The position numbers and the translations under genes were made by a program. A stretch of DNA of 64,000 nucleotides from Gillisia lutea (lineage in GTDB: Bacteria > Bacteroidota > Bacteroidia > Flavobacteriales > Flavobacteriaceae). The DNA is taken from NCBI RefSeq assembly GCF_021568705.1, contig NZ_JAKGTH010000006.1:620001-684000 (forward strand), written 5' to 3'. The notes below the pieces were generated by a model. The model was not told the DNA's origin. It saw only the letters and a program-made list of their open reading frames with translations, and did not search any database. Shown here piece by piece: positions 45,700 through 55,800 of this stretch (the first letter of the stretch is position 1; every line of letters begins with the position of its first letter).

Positions 45700-46413
45700 T
45701 TAAATCAGTTTTTCTCCAATTATACCAATTAGAAACCCAAGATTAGCTCCAAGGGCTGGAAGCCAGTTTTGCTTGATTGGAACTTTAGGCGCTATATCCT
45801 GAAATATCAAATAAAGAATACCTCCGCTTGCAAACATCATTAAGCCGGAGGTAATACTCGGAAAATCTGTTAAGAGATAATAGCCTCCTAAGGCACCTGC
45901 AATTCCAGAAAAGCTAAGCAGAAATAAAATGAATAGAGATCTATTACTCGTCATGCCACTATCTATAAGGTCTTGATAAGAATTGAATGATTCAGGCAAA
46001 TTTTGCAATCCTATAAATACCGCTAGTAATGTGCCAGTTTTAGGATCGGTGGCAAAAACTGCTCCTAATACAATGGCCTCCGGAATAAAATCCATTAACA
46101 TCGCTAATAGCTGGCCGGCTTTACCTCCTTTTTTAGCAATAAATCTATCTATAATAAAGAAACTTATCGCACCCCCTAAAAACAAAAAGATGATGAAACT
46201 TAATTTTAAATTTTCCATTCCCTCCGGGACCAGCACTAAGGCTAAGGCCGATAATATGATTCCTGCTCCAAAGGCTGTAATACTGTGAAAAATGGCAGTT
46301 TTATATCTATTAGAATTTAATTTATGATGTAGATATTTAGATAGAACTCCACCCAGAAAAACCGTTATTCCCGAAAAGGAGGATAATAAGATTACTTTCA
46401 ATACTGCAGACAT
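45700..46413 (-). CDS. ZIP-family metal transporter
   Basis: This 237-residue inner-membrane protein has about eight helices and the ZIP-type metal-site helices FIPEAIVLGAVFA and FIGLQNLPESFNSY. A short loop after the third helix lacks the long His-rich stretch of many ZIPs. It probably imports zinc or another divalent cation. It sits 48 bp upstream of folB on the same strand, but folB has its own promoter box. Confidence 0.82.
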   Translation of the reverse strand: MSAVLKVILLSSFSGITVFLGGVLSKYLHHKLNSNRYKTAIFHSITAFGAGIILSALALVLVPEGMENLKLSFIIFLFLGGAISFFIIDRFIAKKGGKAGQLLAMLMDFIPEAIVLGAVFATDPKTGTLLAVFIGLQNLPESFNSYQDLIDSGMTSNRSLFILFLLSFSGIAGALGGYYLLTDFPSITSGLMMFASGGILYLIFQDIAPKVPIKQNWLPALGANLGFLIGIIGEKLI

Positions 46414-46491
46414 CGATTTGTTTATTGATTTGAGATATTAAATTTATGCATTCTTATGTGTTGTATTTATACTTACCGAGTGAATTTTCTA

Positions 46492-46499
46492 TAACTTTG
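46492..46499 (+). promoter_or_regulatory. TAnnTTTG -7 element, glnS
   Basis: TAACTTTG lies 22 bp before the glnS ATG. Confidence 0.6.
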
Positions 46500-46521
46500 C
46501 AGACTATTTTGATTTAAAATT

Positions 46522-48198
46522 ATGATTGAAGAAAAGAAATCACTCAATTTTATTGAGCAAATTATAGAAGAAGATTTAAAATCTACACATAAAAAGGATG
46601 ACCTAAAATTTAGGTTTCCCCCAGAACCTAATGGGTATTTACATATTGGTCATGCTTCCTCCATTTGTTTGAATTTTGGATTGGGAGAGCGTTATAATGC
46701 CCCTGTAAACTTAAGGTTTGATGATACAAATCCAATTAAAGAAGAACAGGAGTTTGTAGATGCTATTAAAGAGGATGTGCTTTGGCTTGGTTTTAAATGG
46801 GCTAAAGAATGTTATGCTTCCGATTATTTTCAGCAATTATACGATTGGGCTGTAAAAATGATTAAAGATGGCGATGCTTATGTAGACAGCCAGGATTCAG
46901 CTGCAATTGCAGAGCAGAAAGGAACCCCTATCAAACCGGGTGTTGCAAGTCCGTATAGAGAAAGGTCCGTAGAAGAAAATCTGGAGCTGTTTGAAAAGAT
47001 GAAGAACGGGGAGACTTCTGAAGGTGCCCATGTTTTAAGAGCTAAAATAGATATGGCTTCTTCCAATATGCTTATGCGTGATCCAATTATGTATAGAAGC
47101 CTTCATAAAAAACATCATAGAACAGGGAATAATTGGATGATCTACCCGATGTATGATTGGGCTCATGGAGAAAGTGATTTCATTGAGAGCATATCTCATT
47201 CCTTTTGCACTTTAGAATTCTTGCCTCATAGAGAACTATATAACTGGTTCGTTAAAAAAGTTAGTAAAGAAGGAGATTTTATACCTAAGCAGCGCGAATT
47301 TGCACGCCGTAATTTAAGTCATACAGTAGTAAGCAAACGAAAGCTGCTGCAATTAGTAGAAAAAGGAATTGTAAGTGCTTGGGATGACCCTAGAATGCCA
47401 ACTATTTCAGGTTTAAGAAGAAGAGGTTACACTCCTATGTCTATCAGGAAATTTGCAGATACCATTGGGATTGCCAAAAGAGAAAATATTATAGATGCTT
47501 CCTTATTAGAATTCTGTATTAGAGAAGATCTTAATAAAACTGCACCTCGTGTAATGGGAGTGCTTGATCCTGTAAAATTGGTAATAACCAATTATGAAGA
47601 AGGGAAAGAAGAGTGGCTGGAGACAGAAAATAATCCTGAAGATGAGAAAGCTGGTACAAGAAAGATTCCGTTTTCTAAAGAGCTTTATATTGAAAGGGAA
47701 GATTTTAAGGAAGAAGCAAATAGAAAATTTTTCAGACTTAGCCTTGGAAAGGAAGTACGTTTGAAAAGTGCATATATCATTAAAGGAGAAAGCGTTGTAA
47801 AAGATGAAAACGGAGAAATCACCGAAATTCATTGCACGTACGATCCTAAAAGTAAAAGTGGAAGTGGAAGTGAAGAATCTTTAAGAAAAGTGAAAGGAAC
47901 CCTTCATTGGGTGTCTGTTCCCCATGCAATAGAAGCTGAAATAAGACTTTATGATAGGTTGTTCAATGTAGAATCTCCAGATTCAGATAAGGAAAAAGAT
48001 TTCTTGGAATTTGTAAATCCTGATTCTTTGAAAGTCATAAATGGCTTTGTAGAGCCCAGCTTGGAAGGAGCCGGAGTTGCTGAGAAGTTTCAATTTCAAC
48101 GAATGGGATATTTTTGTGTTGATAAGGAAAGTTCGAAAGGTAATTTAGTATTTAACCGTACTGTTGCGCTTAGAGATTCTTGGGCTAAACAGAAGTAA
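46522..48198 (+). CDS. glnS: Glutaminyl-tRNA synthetase
   Basis: The 558-residue class I synthetase has FPPEPNGYLHIGHASS (HIGH motif) near residue 38 and the KMSKS-type motif VVSKRKL near 271. The C-terminal half carries the anticodon-binding beta-barrel. Specificity for glutamine rather than glutamate is shown by the FRFPPEPNGYLHIGH opening and the YPMYDWAHGESDFIE segment. A separate glutamyl-tRNA synthetase lies at 51150. The length matches bacterial GlnRS. Confidence 0.96.
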   Translation: MIEEKKSLNFIEQIIEEDLKSTHKKDDLKFRFPPEPNGYLHIGHASSICLNFGLGERYNAPVNLRFDDTNPIKEEQEFVDAIKEDVLWLGFKWAKECYASDYFQQLYDWAVKMIKDGDAYVDSQDSAAIAEQKGTPIKPGVASPYRERSVEENLELFEKMKNGETSEGAHVLRAKIDMASSNMLMRDPIMYRSLHKKHHRTGNNWMIYPMYDWAHGESDFIESISHSFCTLEFLPHRELYNWFVKKVSKEGDFIPKQREFARRNLSHTVVSKRKLLQLVEKGIVSAWDDPRMPTISGLRRRGYTPMSIRKFADTIGIAKRENIIDASLLEFCIREDLNKTAPRVMGVLDPVKLVITNYEEGKEEWLETENNPEDEKAGTRKIPFSKELYIEREDFKEEANRKFFRLSLGKEVRLKSAYIIKGESVVKDENGEITEIHCTYDPKSKSGSGSEESLRKVKGTLHWVSVPHAIEAEIRLYDRLFNVESPDSDKEKDFLEFVNPDSLKVINGFVEPSLEGAGVAEKFQFQRMGYFCVDKESSKGNLVFNRTVALRDSWAKQK

Positions 48199-48291
48199 AC
48201 GAATATTTTAAATAGTTCTTTTTAAGAATACTTTAAGACTGCAGTTTTACATATTAACCGGTTATTAACAGCAAGAACCTAATCATTACGT

Positions 48292-48299
48292 TAAATTTG
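48292..48299 (+). promoter_or_regulatory. TAnnTTTG -7 element, ytxH trio
   Basis: TAAATTTG lies 32 bp before the start of the YtxH gene, with an AT-rich leader. Confidence 0.6.
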
Positions 48300-48331
48300 T
48301 GCTTATATTTAACTAAAAAATACAGAAAATC

Positions 48332-48697
48332 ATGGCAAATACAGGAAGTACGCTTTTAGCATTGGTAACTGGAGCAGCAATTGGTGCAGCAGCAGGTCTT
48401 TTATACGCTCCAGATAGCGGTGAAAAAACTAGAAAGAAATTGAATAAAGATGCTAAAAAAGCACAAGAAAAATTCAATAAAAAATATCAGGAAACTACTT
48501 CAAATTTAAGTTCTAAAGCTAAACAAGCTAAGGTTGATTTTGAAAAAAGACTAGAAGAGACTTTATCTTCTGCGAGTTATAAAGCAGATGAAATTCTTTC
48601 TGCTATGGAATCTAAATTAGAAGATCTAAGAAAGCAAAATTCTAAATTACAGAAGGATAGCAAAGATACATCAGCACCAAATAAAGCAGTAGTATAA
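48332..48697 (+). CDS. YtxH-domain protein
   Basis: The 121-residue protein has an N-terminal Ala/Gly-rich transmembrane helix (LLALVTGAAIGAAAGLLYAP) followed by the YtxH signature DSGEKTRKKL and a long, highly charged coiled coil to the end. YtxH proteins are linked to general stress in Bacillus, with no known enzyme activity. The next two genes follow with gaps of 4 and 8 bp, forming a trio often seen together in flavobacteria. Confidence 0.85.
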   Translation: MANTGSTLLALVTGAAIGAAAGLLYAPDSGEKTRKKLNKDAKKAQEKFNKKYQETTSNLSSKAKQAKVDFEKRLEETLSSASYKADEILSAMESKLEDLRKQNSKLQKDSKDTSAPNKAVV

Positions 48698-48701
48698 GCC
48701 T

Positions 48702-49052
48702 ATGGCATTTGAAAAACTAACCAACAGTATTCATGATCTTGATGAGAATATTCGCGCTTTTGTAACTAGTAGTGCCGAGTATTATAAGTTAGATCTTTAT
48801 AAAAAGATTATCAAAGGAGCAATTTCCTTGGTTAATATGATGTTGATTGGTTTTGTAGCGCTTATCGCCTTATTTTTCCTTTCTATTGCAGTTGCTCTGA
48901 GTATAGGTCAAGCAATGGGGCAGGCGAGTGCAGGCTTTTATATAGTTGGAGGCTTCTACATTGTGATATTTGCTTTAATCTGGATCTTTGGAAAGAAATA
49001 TGTAGAAAAGATCATTATTTTAAAATCTTCCAGAACTTTCTTTAACGATTAA
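48702..49052 (+). CDS. Phage-holin-family (holin superfamily III-like) membrane protein
   Basis: The 116-residue protein has a charged, probably amphipathic N-terminus (40 residues), two transmembrane helices (about 45-70 and 78-98) and a short basic tail. The pattern matches the family named phage holin, PF07332-like, which is chromosomal and not linked to lysis here. There are no phage genes nearby. The role may be in envelope stress together with YtxH. Confidence 0.75.
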   Translation: MAFEKLTNSIHDLDENIRAFVTSSAEYYKLDLYKKIIKGAISLVNMMLIGFVALIALFFLSIAVALSIGQAMGQASAGFYIVGGFYIVIFALIWIFGKKYVEKIIILKSSRTFFND

Positions 49053-49060
49053 AACTTGCT

Positions 49061-49288
49061 ATGAAAGAATATACTTCATTTGAAGAAATAGACCGAGATC
49101 TTAAGATTTTAAGACTACAAACTCAAATTGATAAAGAGGAAATAAAGCTTAGTTACAATCATTTAAAAGAGGGACTATCACCCGTAAGTATGATTAGTAA
49201 TATGCTGGGGTCCATAGCTCAAAAAGCATTGGTACTTAAAGCTGTATCAAAGATATTTGGAGTGAAAAGAGTAGTTACTTCCGATTAG
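49061..49288 (+). CDS. DUF6327-like small protein
   Basis: The 75-residue protein has a coiled-coil-like N-terminal half (FEEIDRDLKILRLQTQIDKEEIKLSYNHL) and a C-terminal half that may be membrane-associated (VSMISNMLGSIAQKALVLKAV). It is the third member of the YtxH-holin trio and is followed by a perfect terminator. I know of no function. The family name is from memory. Confidence 0.7.
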   Translation: MKEYTSFEEIDRDLKILRLQTQIDKEEIKLSYNHLKEGLSPVSMISNMLGSIAQKALVLKAVSKIFGVKRVVTSD

Positions 49289-49304
49289 AGATTATATAAT
49301 TATA

Positions 49305-49334
49305 AAAAGCCCGATGTATATACATCGGGCTTTT
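49305..49334. terminator. Bidirectional terminator after the YtxH trio
   Basis: A perfect 14-bp palindromic stem AAAAGCCCGATGTA with its complement and a TA loop lies between the YtxH trio and the convergent SPFH gene. Confidence 0.92.
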
Positions 49335-49362
49335 CTATTTTGAACTTTTCCTAATCCTGTGA

Positions 49363-50343
49363 TTATATGGAATCGTCAGAGCCTGGAGGATTATCTTTAT
49401 TCTTCTTTTTTGGTGGGTTCATAGTCAAACTGTTTTGAGCTTTCATAGCTTCACCTATCTGATTAGAAGCCGTAAATGACGCTATCATATTATTCAACAT
49501 ATCACTACCGGCCTGAGGAGAATTAGGAAGCAAGATAAGGTTGCTGTTTGTTTGCTCACCAATAGATTGTAACGTATCATAGTGCTGGGTAACAACAATT
49601 AAAGCGGAAGCTTCCTGAGAATTGATTCCCACATTATTAAGCACATCTACACTTTCTTCAAGACCTCTTGCAATCTCTCTACGCTGATCTGCAATACCTT
49701 GCCCTTGTAAACGTTTACTTTCTGCTTCTGCACGTGCCTTAGCCACAATTTTTATACGTTCAGCCTCCGCAACATATTCGGCAGCTACTTTCTCTCTTTC
49801 GGCAGCATTTATTCGGTTCATGGCCGATTTTACCTGTGCATCGGGATCGATATCGGTAACCAGAGTTTTTATAATGTCGTAACCGTAATCCTGCATAGCC
49901 TGATTCAATTCTCTCTTTACAGCAATAGCGATATCATCTTTTCTTTCAAAAACATCGTCCAGCTTCATTTTAGGCACTTCAGCGCGCACAACATCAAAAA
50001 CGTATGATGTTATTTGATCATGCGGACTTTCGAGCTTATAAAAAGCATCGTAAACGTTGGTTTTAATTACCTGGAATTGAACAGAGATCTTAAGTTTAAC
50101 AAATACATCATCTTTGGTTTTAGTTTCAACTAATACATCCAATTGCTGAACTTTTAAGTTTATTCTACCGGCTATTTGATCTATAATTGGAATTTTAAAG
50201 TGCAAGCCACTACTTCTAGTGCCTAAAAATTTTCCGAAGCGTTCTAATACGACGGAGGTTTGTTGTTTTACTATAAATATCCCTGAAAAAAGGATAATCA
50301 ATGCTAAAACAACCAGAATTGGGATAATAATCATTGTTGACAT
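49363..50343 (-). CDS. SPFH/Band 7 (stomatin-like) membrane protein
   Basis: The 326-residue protein has one N-terminal transmembrane helix (IIIPILVVLALIILFSGIFIV) and a Band 7 domain (about 28-200; VVLERFGKFLGTRSSGLHFKIPIID). A long helical segment rich in Ala, Glu and Arg follows (AAEREKVAAEYVAEAERIKI). The C-terminal tail is Pro/Lys-rich and is probably disordered. It forms oligomeric membrane scaffolds. No NfeD partner is adjacent, so its client is unclear. Confidence 0.9.
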   Translation of the reverse strand: MSTMIIIPILVVLALIILFSGIFIVKQQTSVVLERFGKFLGTRSSGLHFKIPIIDQIAGRINLKVQQLDVLVETKTKDDVFVKLKISVQFQVIKTNVYDAFYKLESPHDQITSYVFDVVRAEVPKMKLDDVFERKDDIAIAVKRELNQAMQDYGYDIIKTLVTDIDPDAQVKSAMNRINAAEREKVAAEYVAEAERIKIVAKARAEAESKRLQGQGIADQRREIARGLEESVDVLNNVGINSQEASALIVVTQHYDTLQSIGEQTNSNLILLPNSPQAGSDMLNNMIASFTASNQIGEAMKAQNSLTMNPPKKKNKDNPPGSDDSI

Positions 50344-50420
50344 AAATTTGGTTGAAATGGTTTGAAGAGTAAGATACTAATAATTAGGTTACATTTACGG
50401 TCTTAATTTTATAATTCAAA

Positions 50421-51092
50421 ATGAAAAATACCACCTTTTTATTGCTGGTACTATTTTTAATGTTATCAGTAAGCCTGCATGCGCAGCGTAGAATTAGTAG
50501 CAGTTACAATAGATTGGGTATTCAGGCAGCAGTTACCTACGGAGGTATAGAAACAAGTAATTTCTCGACACAGTCAAAGATTGGCTATTTGGCCGGTCTA
50601 ACGACGAGGGCTAATGTTTACAATAATTTCACTATTATTTATGGTGTAAATTTCTTTGAATCTCGCACGGGAATCAATTTGCAAAGAGAAACAGGACAGA
50701 TTTATCACGAAATCGATTTTAAGACCACTGGAGCGCAGCTAAATCTTTTTTTAGGGCACAAGCTAATTGGCGAGCATTTAAGCTTTGAGGCGGGACCTAT
50801 TTTACAAGTAAATAGTAAATGGTCTACCAGTGATGAGTATAAGAATTATTATGTTGAAGATTATAACTTGCAGGCTAAGGACCTTGAGGATATTTCTAAG
50901 ATACACCTAAATGTTGCAGCAAATATCTCTACGGGTTTTAAAAGTTTCAAATTTTGGTTCCAATATCAATACGGAGTGACAAATATGTTTAAAAAATTAA
51001 ATACTGTTGAATTGCAACAACAGGAACCAAAGGCGGTTAATTTAGAAGGGCATATGGGAATGGCCCTTGCAGGAATAGTAGTTTACCTTTAA
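50421..51092 (+). CDS. Outer-membrane beta-barrel protein (PorT-like or similar)
   Basis: This 223-residue protein has a signal peptide ending LHAQ. It has alternating hydrophobic and polar strands with Gly/Asn/Tyr-rich turns (AAVTYGGIETSNFS, then FTIIYGVNFFESRTG and FKFWFQYQYGVTNMF), typical of 8-10-stranded outer-membrane barrels. The C-terminus MGMALAGIVVYL has the barrel-end pattern. Function is unknown; the specific family cannot be settled by eye. Confidence 0.7.
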   Translation: MKNTTFLLLVLFLMLSVSLHAQRRISSSYNRLGIQAAVTYGGIETSNFSTQSKIGYLAGLTTRANVYNNFTIIYGVNFFESRTGINLQRETGQIYHEIDFKTTGAQLNLFLGHKLIGEHLSFEAGPILQVNSKWSTSDEYKNYYVEDYNLQAKDLEDISKIHLNVAANISTGFKSFKFWFQYQYGVTNMFKKLNTVELQQQEPKAVNLEGHMGMALAGIVVYL

Positions 51093-51101
51093 CTAATAAA
51101 T

Positions 51102-51131
51102 AAAAAAGACCCCAATAGTGGGATCTTTTTT
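51102..51131. terminator. Terminator between barrel protein and gltX
   Basis: AAAAAGA-CCCA, loop, TGGG-TCTTTTT with one internal mismatch lies between convergent genes. Confidence 0.8.
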
Positions 51132-51149
51132 ATGAGGTAAATGTTTAAT

Positions 51150-52664
51150 CTATAAGTTTTCCAAAGCGAATTTCATTCGCTTCAAAGTTTCTTCTTTTCC
51201 GATTTTTGATGCAATTTCAAAAACATCAGGCCCTTGCATAGCACCAACCAAGGCTAATCGTAAAGGTTGCATAACTTTTCCAAATCCAATTTCATTGGAA
51301 GTGATCCATGATTTAATCGCCTCTTGTAAATTGGCTGCGGTGAATGTTGAAACAGAAGAAGTGATTTCTATAAGTTTCTTCATAATTTCCGGAGTATCTT
51401 CTTTCCAGGCTTTTTTAGCAGCTTTTTGATCAAATTCTGAAGGTGCAACAAAGAAATAACTTCCTAGCTCCCAGAAATCATCTACAAAGACAGCACGTTC
51501 TTTTAGAAGTGAAATTACCTCTGAAGTATATTCTTTATCGGCTTTTATTCCTTTAGTCTCAAGAATTTTTATGAACTGATCGGCAAGTTTATCGCTAGGT
51601 TCTAATTGTAAGTAGTGCTGCTGGAACCATTTTGTTTTCTCCGGATCGAATTTCGCACCCGATTTGTGTACTCTCGAAATATCAAAAGCAGCGATCAATT
51701 CTTCTAAATTGAAGAATTCCTGTTCTGTTCCAGGATTCCATCCTAAAAAGCTCAACATATTTATCATTGCTGCAGGAAGATAATTTTCTTCTCTGTATCC
51801 TGAAGAAATTTCACCTGTTTTAGGATCTTTCCATTCTAATGGGAATACGGGGAATCCCATTTTATCACCATCTCTTTTACTTAATTTACCTTTTCCTTGT
51901 GGTTTAAGTATAAGCGGTAAGTGAGAGAATTTTGGTGCTTCCCAGCCAAAAGCCCTGTATAAAAGTACGTGCAGTGCTAAAGAAGGCAACCATTCTTCTC
52001 CACGAATAACATGGGTAATTCCCATTAAATGATCGTCTACGATATTTGCCAGATGATAGGTGGGTAGCCCATCACTTTTAAAAAGCACTTTATCGTCCAA
52101 TATACTTGTATCGATCTCCATTTTTCCTCTAATCTCATCTTCTAAAGGTAAAATTTCAGCTTCTGGAGATTTAAATCTTATTACATATGCTTCGTTAGCA
52201 TCTAATTTAGCCTTAATCTCTTCTGAAGAAAGGGAAAGAGAGTTATTGAGCTTTAATCGATTATGCCAGTTGTAAATAAAGGTCTTACCTTTTTCTTCAT
52301 GATCTTTTCTGTGAGCATCCAATTCTTCGGCAGTATCGAAAGCATAATATGCATCTCCACTGGCTATAAGCTTGTCGGCATATTCTCTATACAAATAGGC
52401 ACGTTCACTTTGGCGGTAAGGTCCGCAATCTCCTTCTTTACCTGGTCCCTCATCATATGGAATTCCACACCAGTTTAAGGCATCTATAATGTATTGTTCT
52501 GCTCCTTCTACAAAACGATTTTGGTCGGTATCTTCTATTCTAAGTAGGAAATCTCCCTGATGCTTTTTAGCGAAAAGATAATTATATAAGGCGGTTCTTA
52601 CCCCTCCAATATGCAAAGGGCCGGTAGGACTTGGCGCAAAACGTACACGTACTTTAGCTGACAT
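51150..52664 (-). CDS. gltX: Glutamyl-tRNA synthetase
   Basis: The 504-residue class I synthetase starts from the ATG at 52664. It has RFAPSPTGPLHIGGVRTALY (HIGH-type motif) at the N-terminus and GKLSKRDGDK (KMSKS-type) in the middle, plus the all-helical anticodon-binding region typical of bacterial GluRS. An upstream TTG at 52685 is rejected: it is part of the promoter box TACCTTTG at 52683-52690, and the conserved protein begins at MSAKVRVRFAPSPTG. It charges tRNA-Glu. Confidence 0.95.
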   Translation of the reverse strand: MSAKVRVRFAPSPTGPLHIGGVRTALYNYLFAKKHQGDFLLRIEDTDQNRFVEGAEQYIIDALNWCGIPYDEGPGKEGDCGPYRQSERAYLYREYADKLIASGDAYYAFDTAEELDAHRKDHEEKGKTFIYNWHNRLKLNNSLSLSSEEIKAKLDANEAYVIRFKSPEAEILPLEDEIRGKMEIDTSILDDKVLFKSDGLPTYHLANIVDDHLMGITHVIRGEEWLPSLALHVLLYRAFGWEAPKFSHLPLILKPQGKGKLSKRDGDKMGFPVFPLEWKDPKTGEISSGYREENYLPAAMINMLSFLGWNPGTEQEFFNLEELIAAFDISRVHKSGAKFDPEKTKWFQQHYLQLEPSDKLADQFIKILETKGIKADKEYTSEVISLLKERAVFVDDFWELGSYFFVAPSEFDQKAAKKAWKEDTPEIMKKLIEITSSVSTFTAANLQEAIKSWITSNEIGFGKVMQPLRLALVGAMQGPDVFEIASKIGKEETLKRMKFALENL

Positions 52665-52682
52665 ATTTTTGTAATTTAAGGG

Positions 52683-52690
52683 CAAAGGTA
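52683..52690 (-). promoter_or_regulatory. TAnnTTTG -7 element, gltX
   Basis: TACCTTTG on the - strand lies 18 bp before the gltX ATG and contains a spurious in-frame TTG. Confidence 0.65.
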
Positions 52691-52837
52691 AGGGATTCTG
52701 TATGTATTTACCAGTTTATAAGGCTCCACAAAATTTAATTTTATTTGTGTTATTTGCTTAATTCAATACAAGTAGTATATAGGGCTTAATAGAAAAGATA
52801 TTCGTAGTTTTAAACAGGTTTGTGGCAGCGGGTAACA

Positions 52838-55800
52838 ATGAGCGATTTTGACAACATAAAAAGAAAGTTAGCAATTTTTATAAAGAGGTTCTATTTAAAT
52901 GAACTTCTAAAAGGAGCTATTCTATTTGTTAGCATTTGGTTAGTATACTTTTTATTAGTTTTAGCAATAGAGTACTTTTTTTGGCTTTCACCAGTTAACC
53001 GAAGTATTTTATTCGGGAGCCTTATATTAATTTCTTCCGGGTTGCTAACCAAGTTTATTGTAATTCCCGTTTTACAATTGTTTAAGCTCTCAAAAGGCTT
53101 AGATTTCACCGAGGCTTCAAAAATTATAGGAATATATTTTCCAGAGGTAAACGATAAACTTTTAAACGTACTTCAACTTCAGGAATCTTCACATCAATCA
53201 GATCTACTTCTTGCCAGTATAGCTCAAAAGTCAAAAGAGTTACAACCTATTCCTTTTAAACTGGCCATAGATTACAGGAAAAGTTTAAGATTATTTAAGT
53301 ATGCCGTATTCCCGATTACGTTCATTTTACTAATATTTTTTACAGGAAATTCTACGTTCTTTTCAGATTCCTATACTCGGGTGATACATTATAAAACTCA
53401 ATTTGAACCACCTGCGCTTTTTTCATTTTTAATTGAAACTGATTCTTTAAAAATAGAAGAGGGGAAGGAGTTTGAGTTAAAAGTTAACACTCATGGGAAA
53501 GTAGTGCCCGAAAATGTGAGTATCCATTATAATGGAGAGACATATTATATGAAATCTGATGGTATTGGCAGTTTTAGTTATATTTTTCCTGCGCTCTCAA
53601 AGAATACTGAATTCTATTTTTCTTCAAATGAGGTACGTTCTCAAATTTACTCCCTCGCTGTAATTGACGTACCCCAATTATTAAATTTTGAGGTATTGGC
53701 CAATTATCCGGCTTATACAGGAATGCTACCTGAAACTTTTAGGGGTAGTGGTAATATTACGATTCCTGAGGGTAGTAAAGTTACATGGAAATTGGGGACC
53801 AAATCTACTAATAAAGTAAGTTTCGAAACAGGTAATAGCTCTGATATTTTCAATAGAGACGGGGATAATTTTAGCTTATCTAAAGTTATGTTTAACGACA
53901 TGCAGTATTCTATTCATACTTCTAATACTCAAATTTCAAATTATGAAAATTTAAATTATAATATCTCTGTAGTTAAAGATGAGGCTCCTACAATAGAAGT
54001 TATATCTAAGCTGGATAGTGTAGATCTTGAAACACTCTATTTTAGAGGTAAGTTAGCAGATGATTACGGAGTGTCTAAATTGAATTTGGTGTATTATATT
54101 GAAGATGAGATAGTTAATAAGCGTTCGGTTTCTATCCCTTTTCAAAAGACTAATATTTCTGATTTTCTGTATGTTTTTCCAGGAGATATTCCGGTAGATG
54201 CTGGTTCAAAGTATCACATTTACTTTGAGGTTTATGATAACGATGGCATTCATGGGTCGAAAACCGGTAGAAGTGAAATTTTCACTTATAGGGGCCGGAC
54301 TAAAGAGGAGGTTGAGGATAGCAAATTGACACAACAAGGCGAATCCATTCAAAACCTATCTAAGAGTTTAAATACCCTAGAATTTTCTGAAAGTGAGCTT
54401 GACGATTTAAGCCAACAACAAAGGCAGAAATCCAACCTTAGTTTTACTGATAGGAAAAAGCTTTCCGAATTTTTAAAAAGACAGCAGCAACAATCGGAGA
54501 TGATGAAAAAGTATTCTGATGAATTGAGGAATAATCTGCCTCATAAAAACGAAGGAGAAAATGATGAATTTAAAGAAGAATTGAAACAACGACTGGAACG
54601 TTCAGAAGAAAGGGCGAAAAGTAATGAAGAACTTTTAAAGGAATTGCAGGAAATTTCAGACAAAATTAATAAAGAAGACCTACTTGATAAACTTGATAAG
54701 CTTGCCAAAAATAATAGTTCAGATAAGCGAAATTTGGAACAACTGTTGGAGTTAACTAAACAATATTACGTTCAGGAAAAAACTCAGAAATTAGCTAGAG
54801 ATTTAGATAAGCTGGCTCAAGATCAAGAGGAATTATCGAAAGCCGATAGCAGTTATTCTAAGGAAGCGCAGGAGTTAGTAAGTGATACATTCCAGGAATT
54901 TAAAAAGGAAATGGATTCTTTAGAACTGGACAATAAGAAACTTAATAAACCTACAGATATAAAAAGGGATAAAGTTGGAGAAAATATAGTGGAGGAAGAG
55001 CAAAAAAATGCTGAGAATCACCTTGGAAGTAATAATAACGAGGCCAGATCTTCTCAGGAAAAGGCGGCTAAAAAGATGAAAGAGTTAGCTAAGAAACTTG
55101 AGAATTCTCAAAGTTTGTCTTCCGGTGCGCAACTACTCCAAAATATTGAGGGTATGCGACAAGTTCTGGATAACCTAATGGTTTTTTCTTTTGAACAGGA
55201 AAGTAGTTTGGAAAGCTTTAAAAACATCCGCATAAATAATCCATCTTATGCTGGGGAACTTCGCAATCAACAAATTTTAAAGGAGCATTTTCAACATATA
55301 GATGATAGTTTGTTTTCCCTTGCGCTGAGTAACCCCATGATTAATGAGAAGATAACCAGCAAGATTGTAGATATTCAGTTTAATATAGATAAAGCCCTTG
55401 AGCGCTTGTCACAAAATGAGCTATCTCTAGGAACTTCCAGTCAACAATATGTTATGACTACTACCAATGAGCTTGCTTATTTATTGGATAATATATTAGA
55501 GAATATGGAGTCTAAAGCCAACTTACAAATGAGCCCCGGTGCAGGGCCAGGTGGTATACAATTAAAGGATATTATCCAGAAGCAAGAAGAGATTGGTAAG
55601 GCTATTGAAAAAGGAGTGGAGAAAGATCAGGAAAGTGGCATTTCAAAATCTGGGAATGAAGGTGAAGACATGAATGGTAAGATTTTTGAGATTTATAAAA
55701 GGCAAAATGAATTACGGGAAAGTTTAAAAAGGGCTATCGATGATAATAATTTAGGTGAAGGCGATGATAGGAACGTTCTTACAGATTTAGAGCTGTTAGA

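Noticed and set aside
48702-49052. Holin gene as a sign of a prophage
   Set aside because: No integrase, structural, lysin or replication phage gene is nearby; the protein belongs to a chromosomal family with YtxH neighbours.
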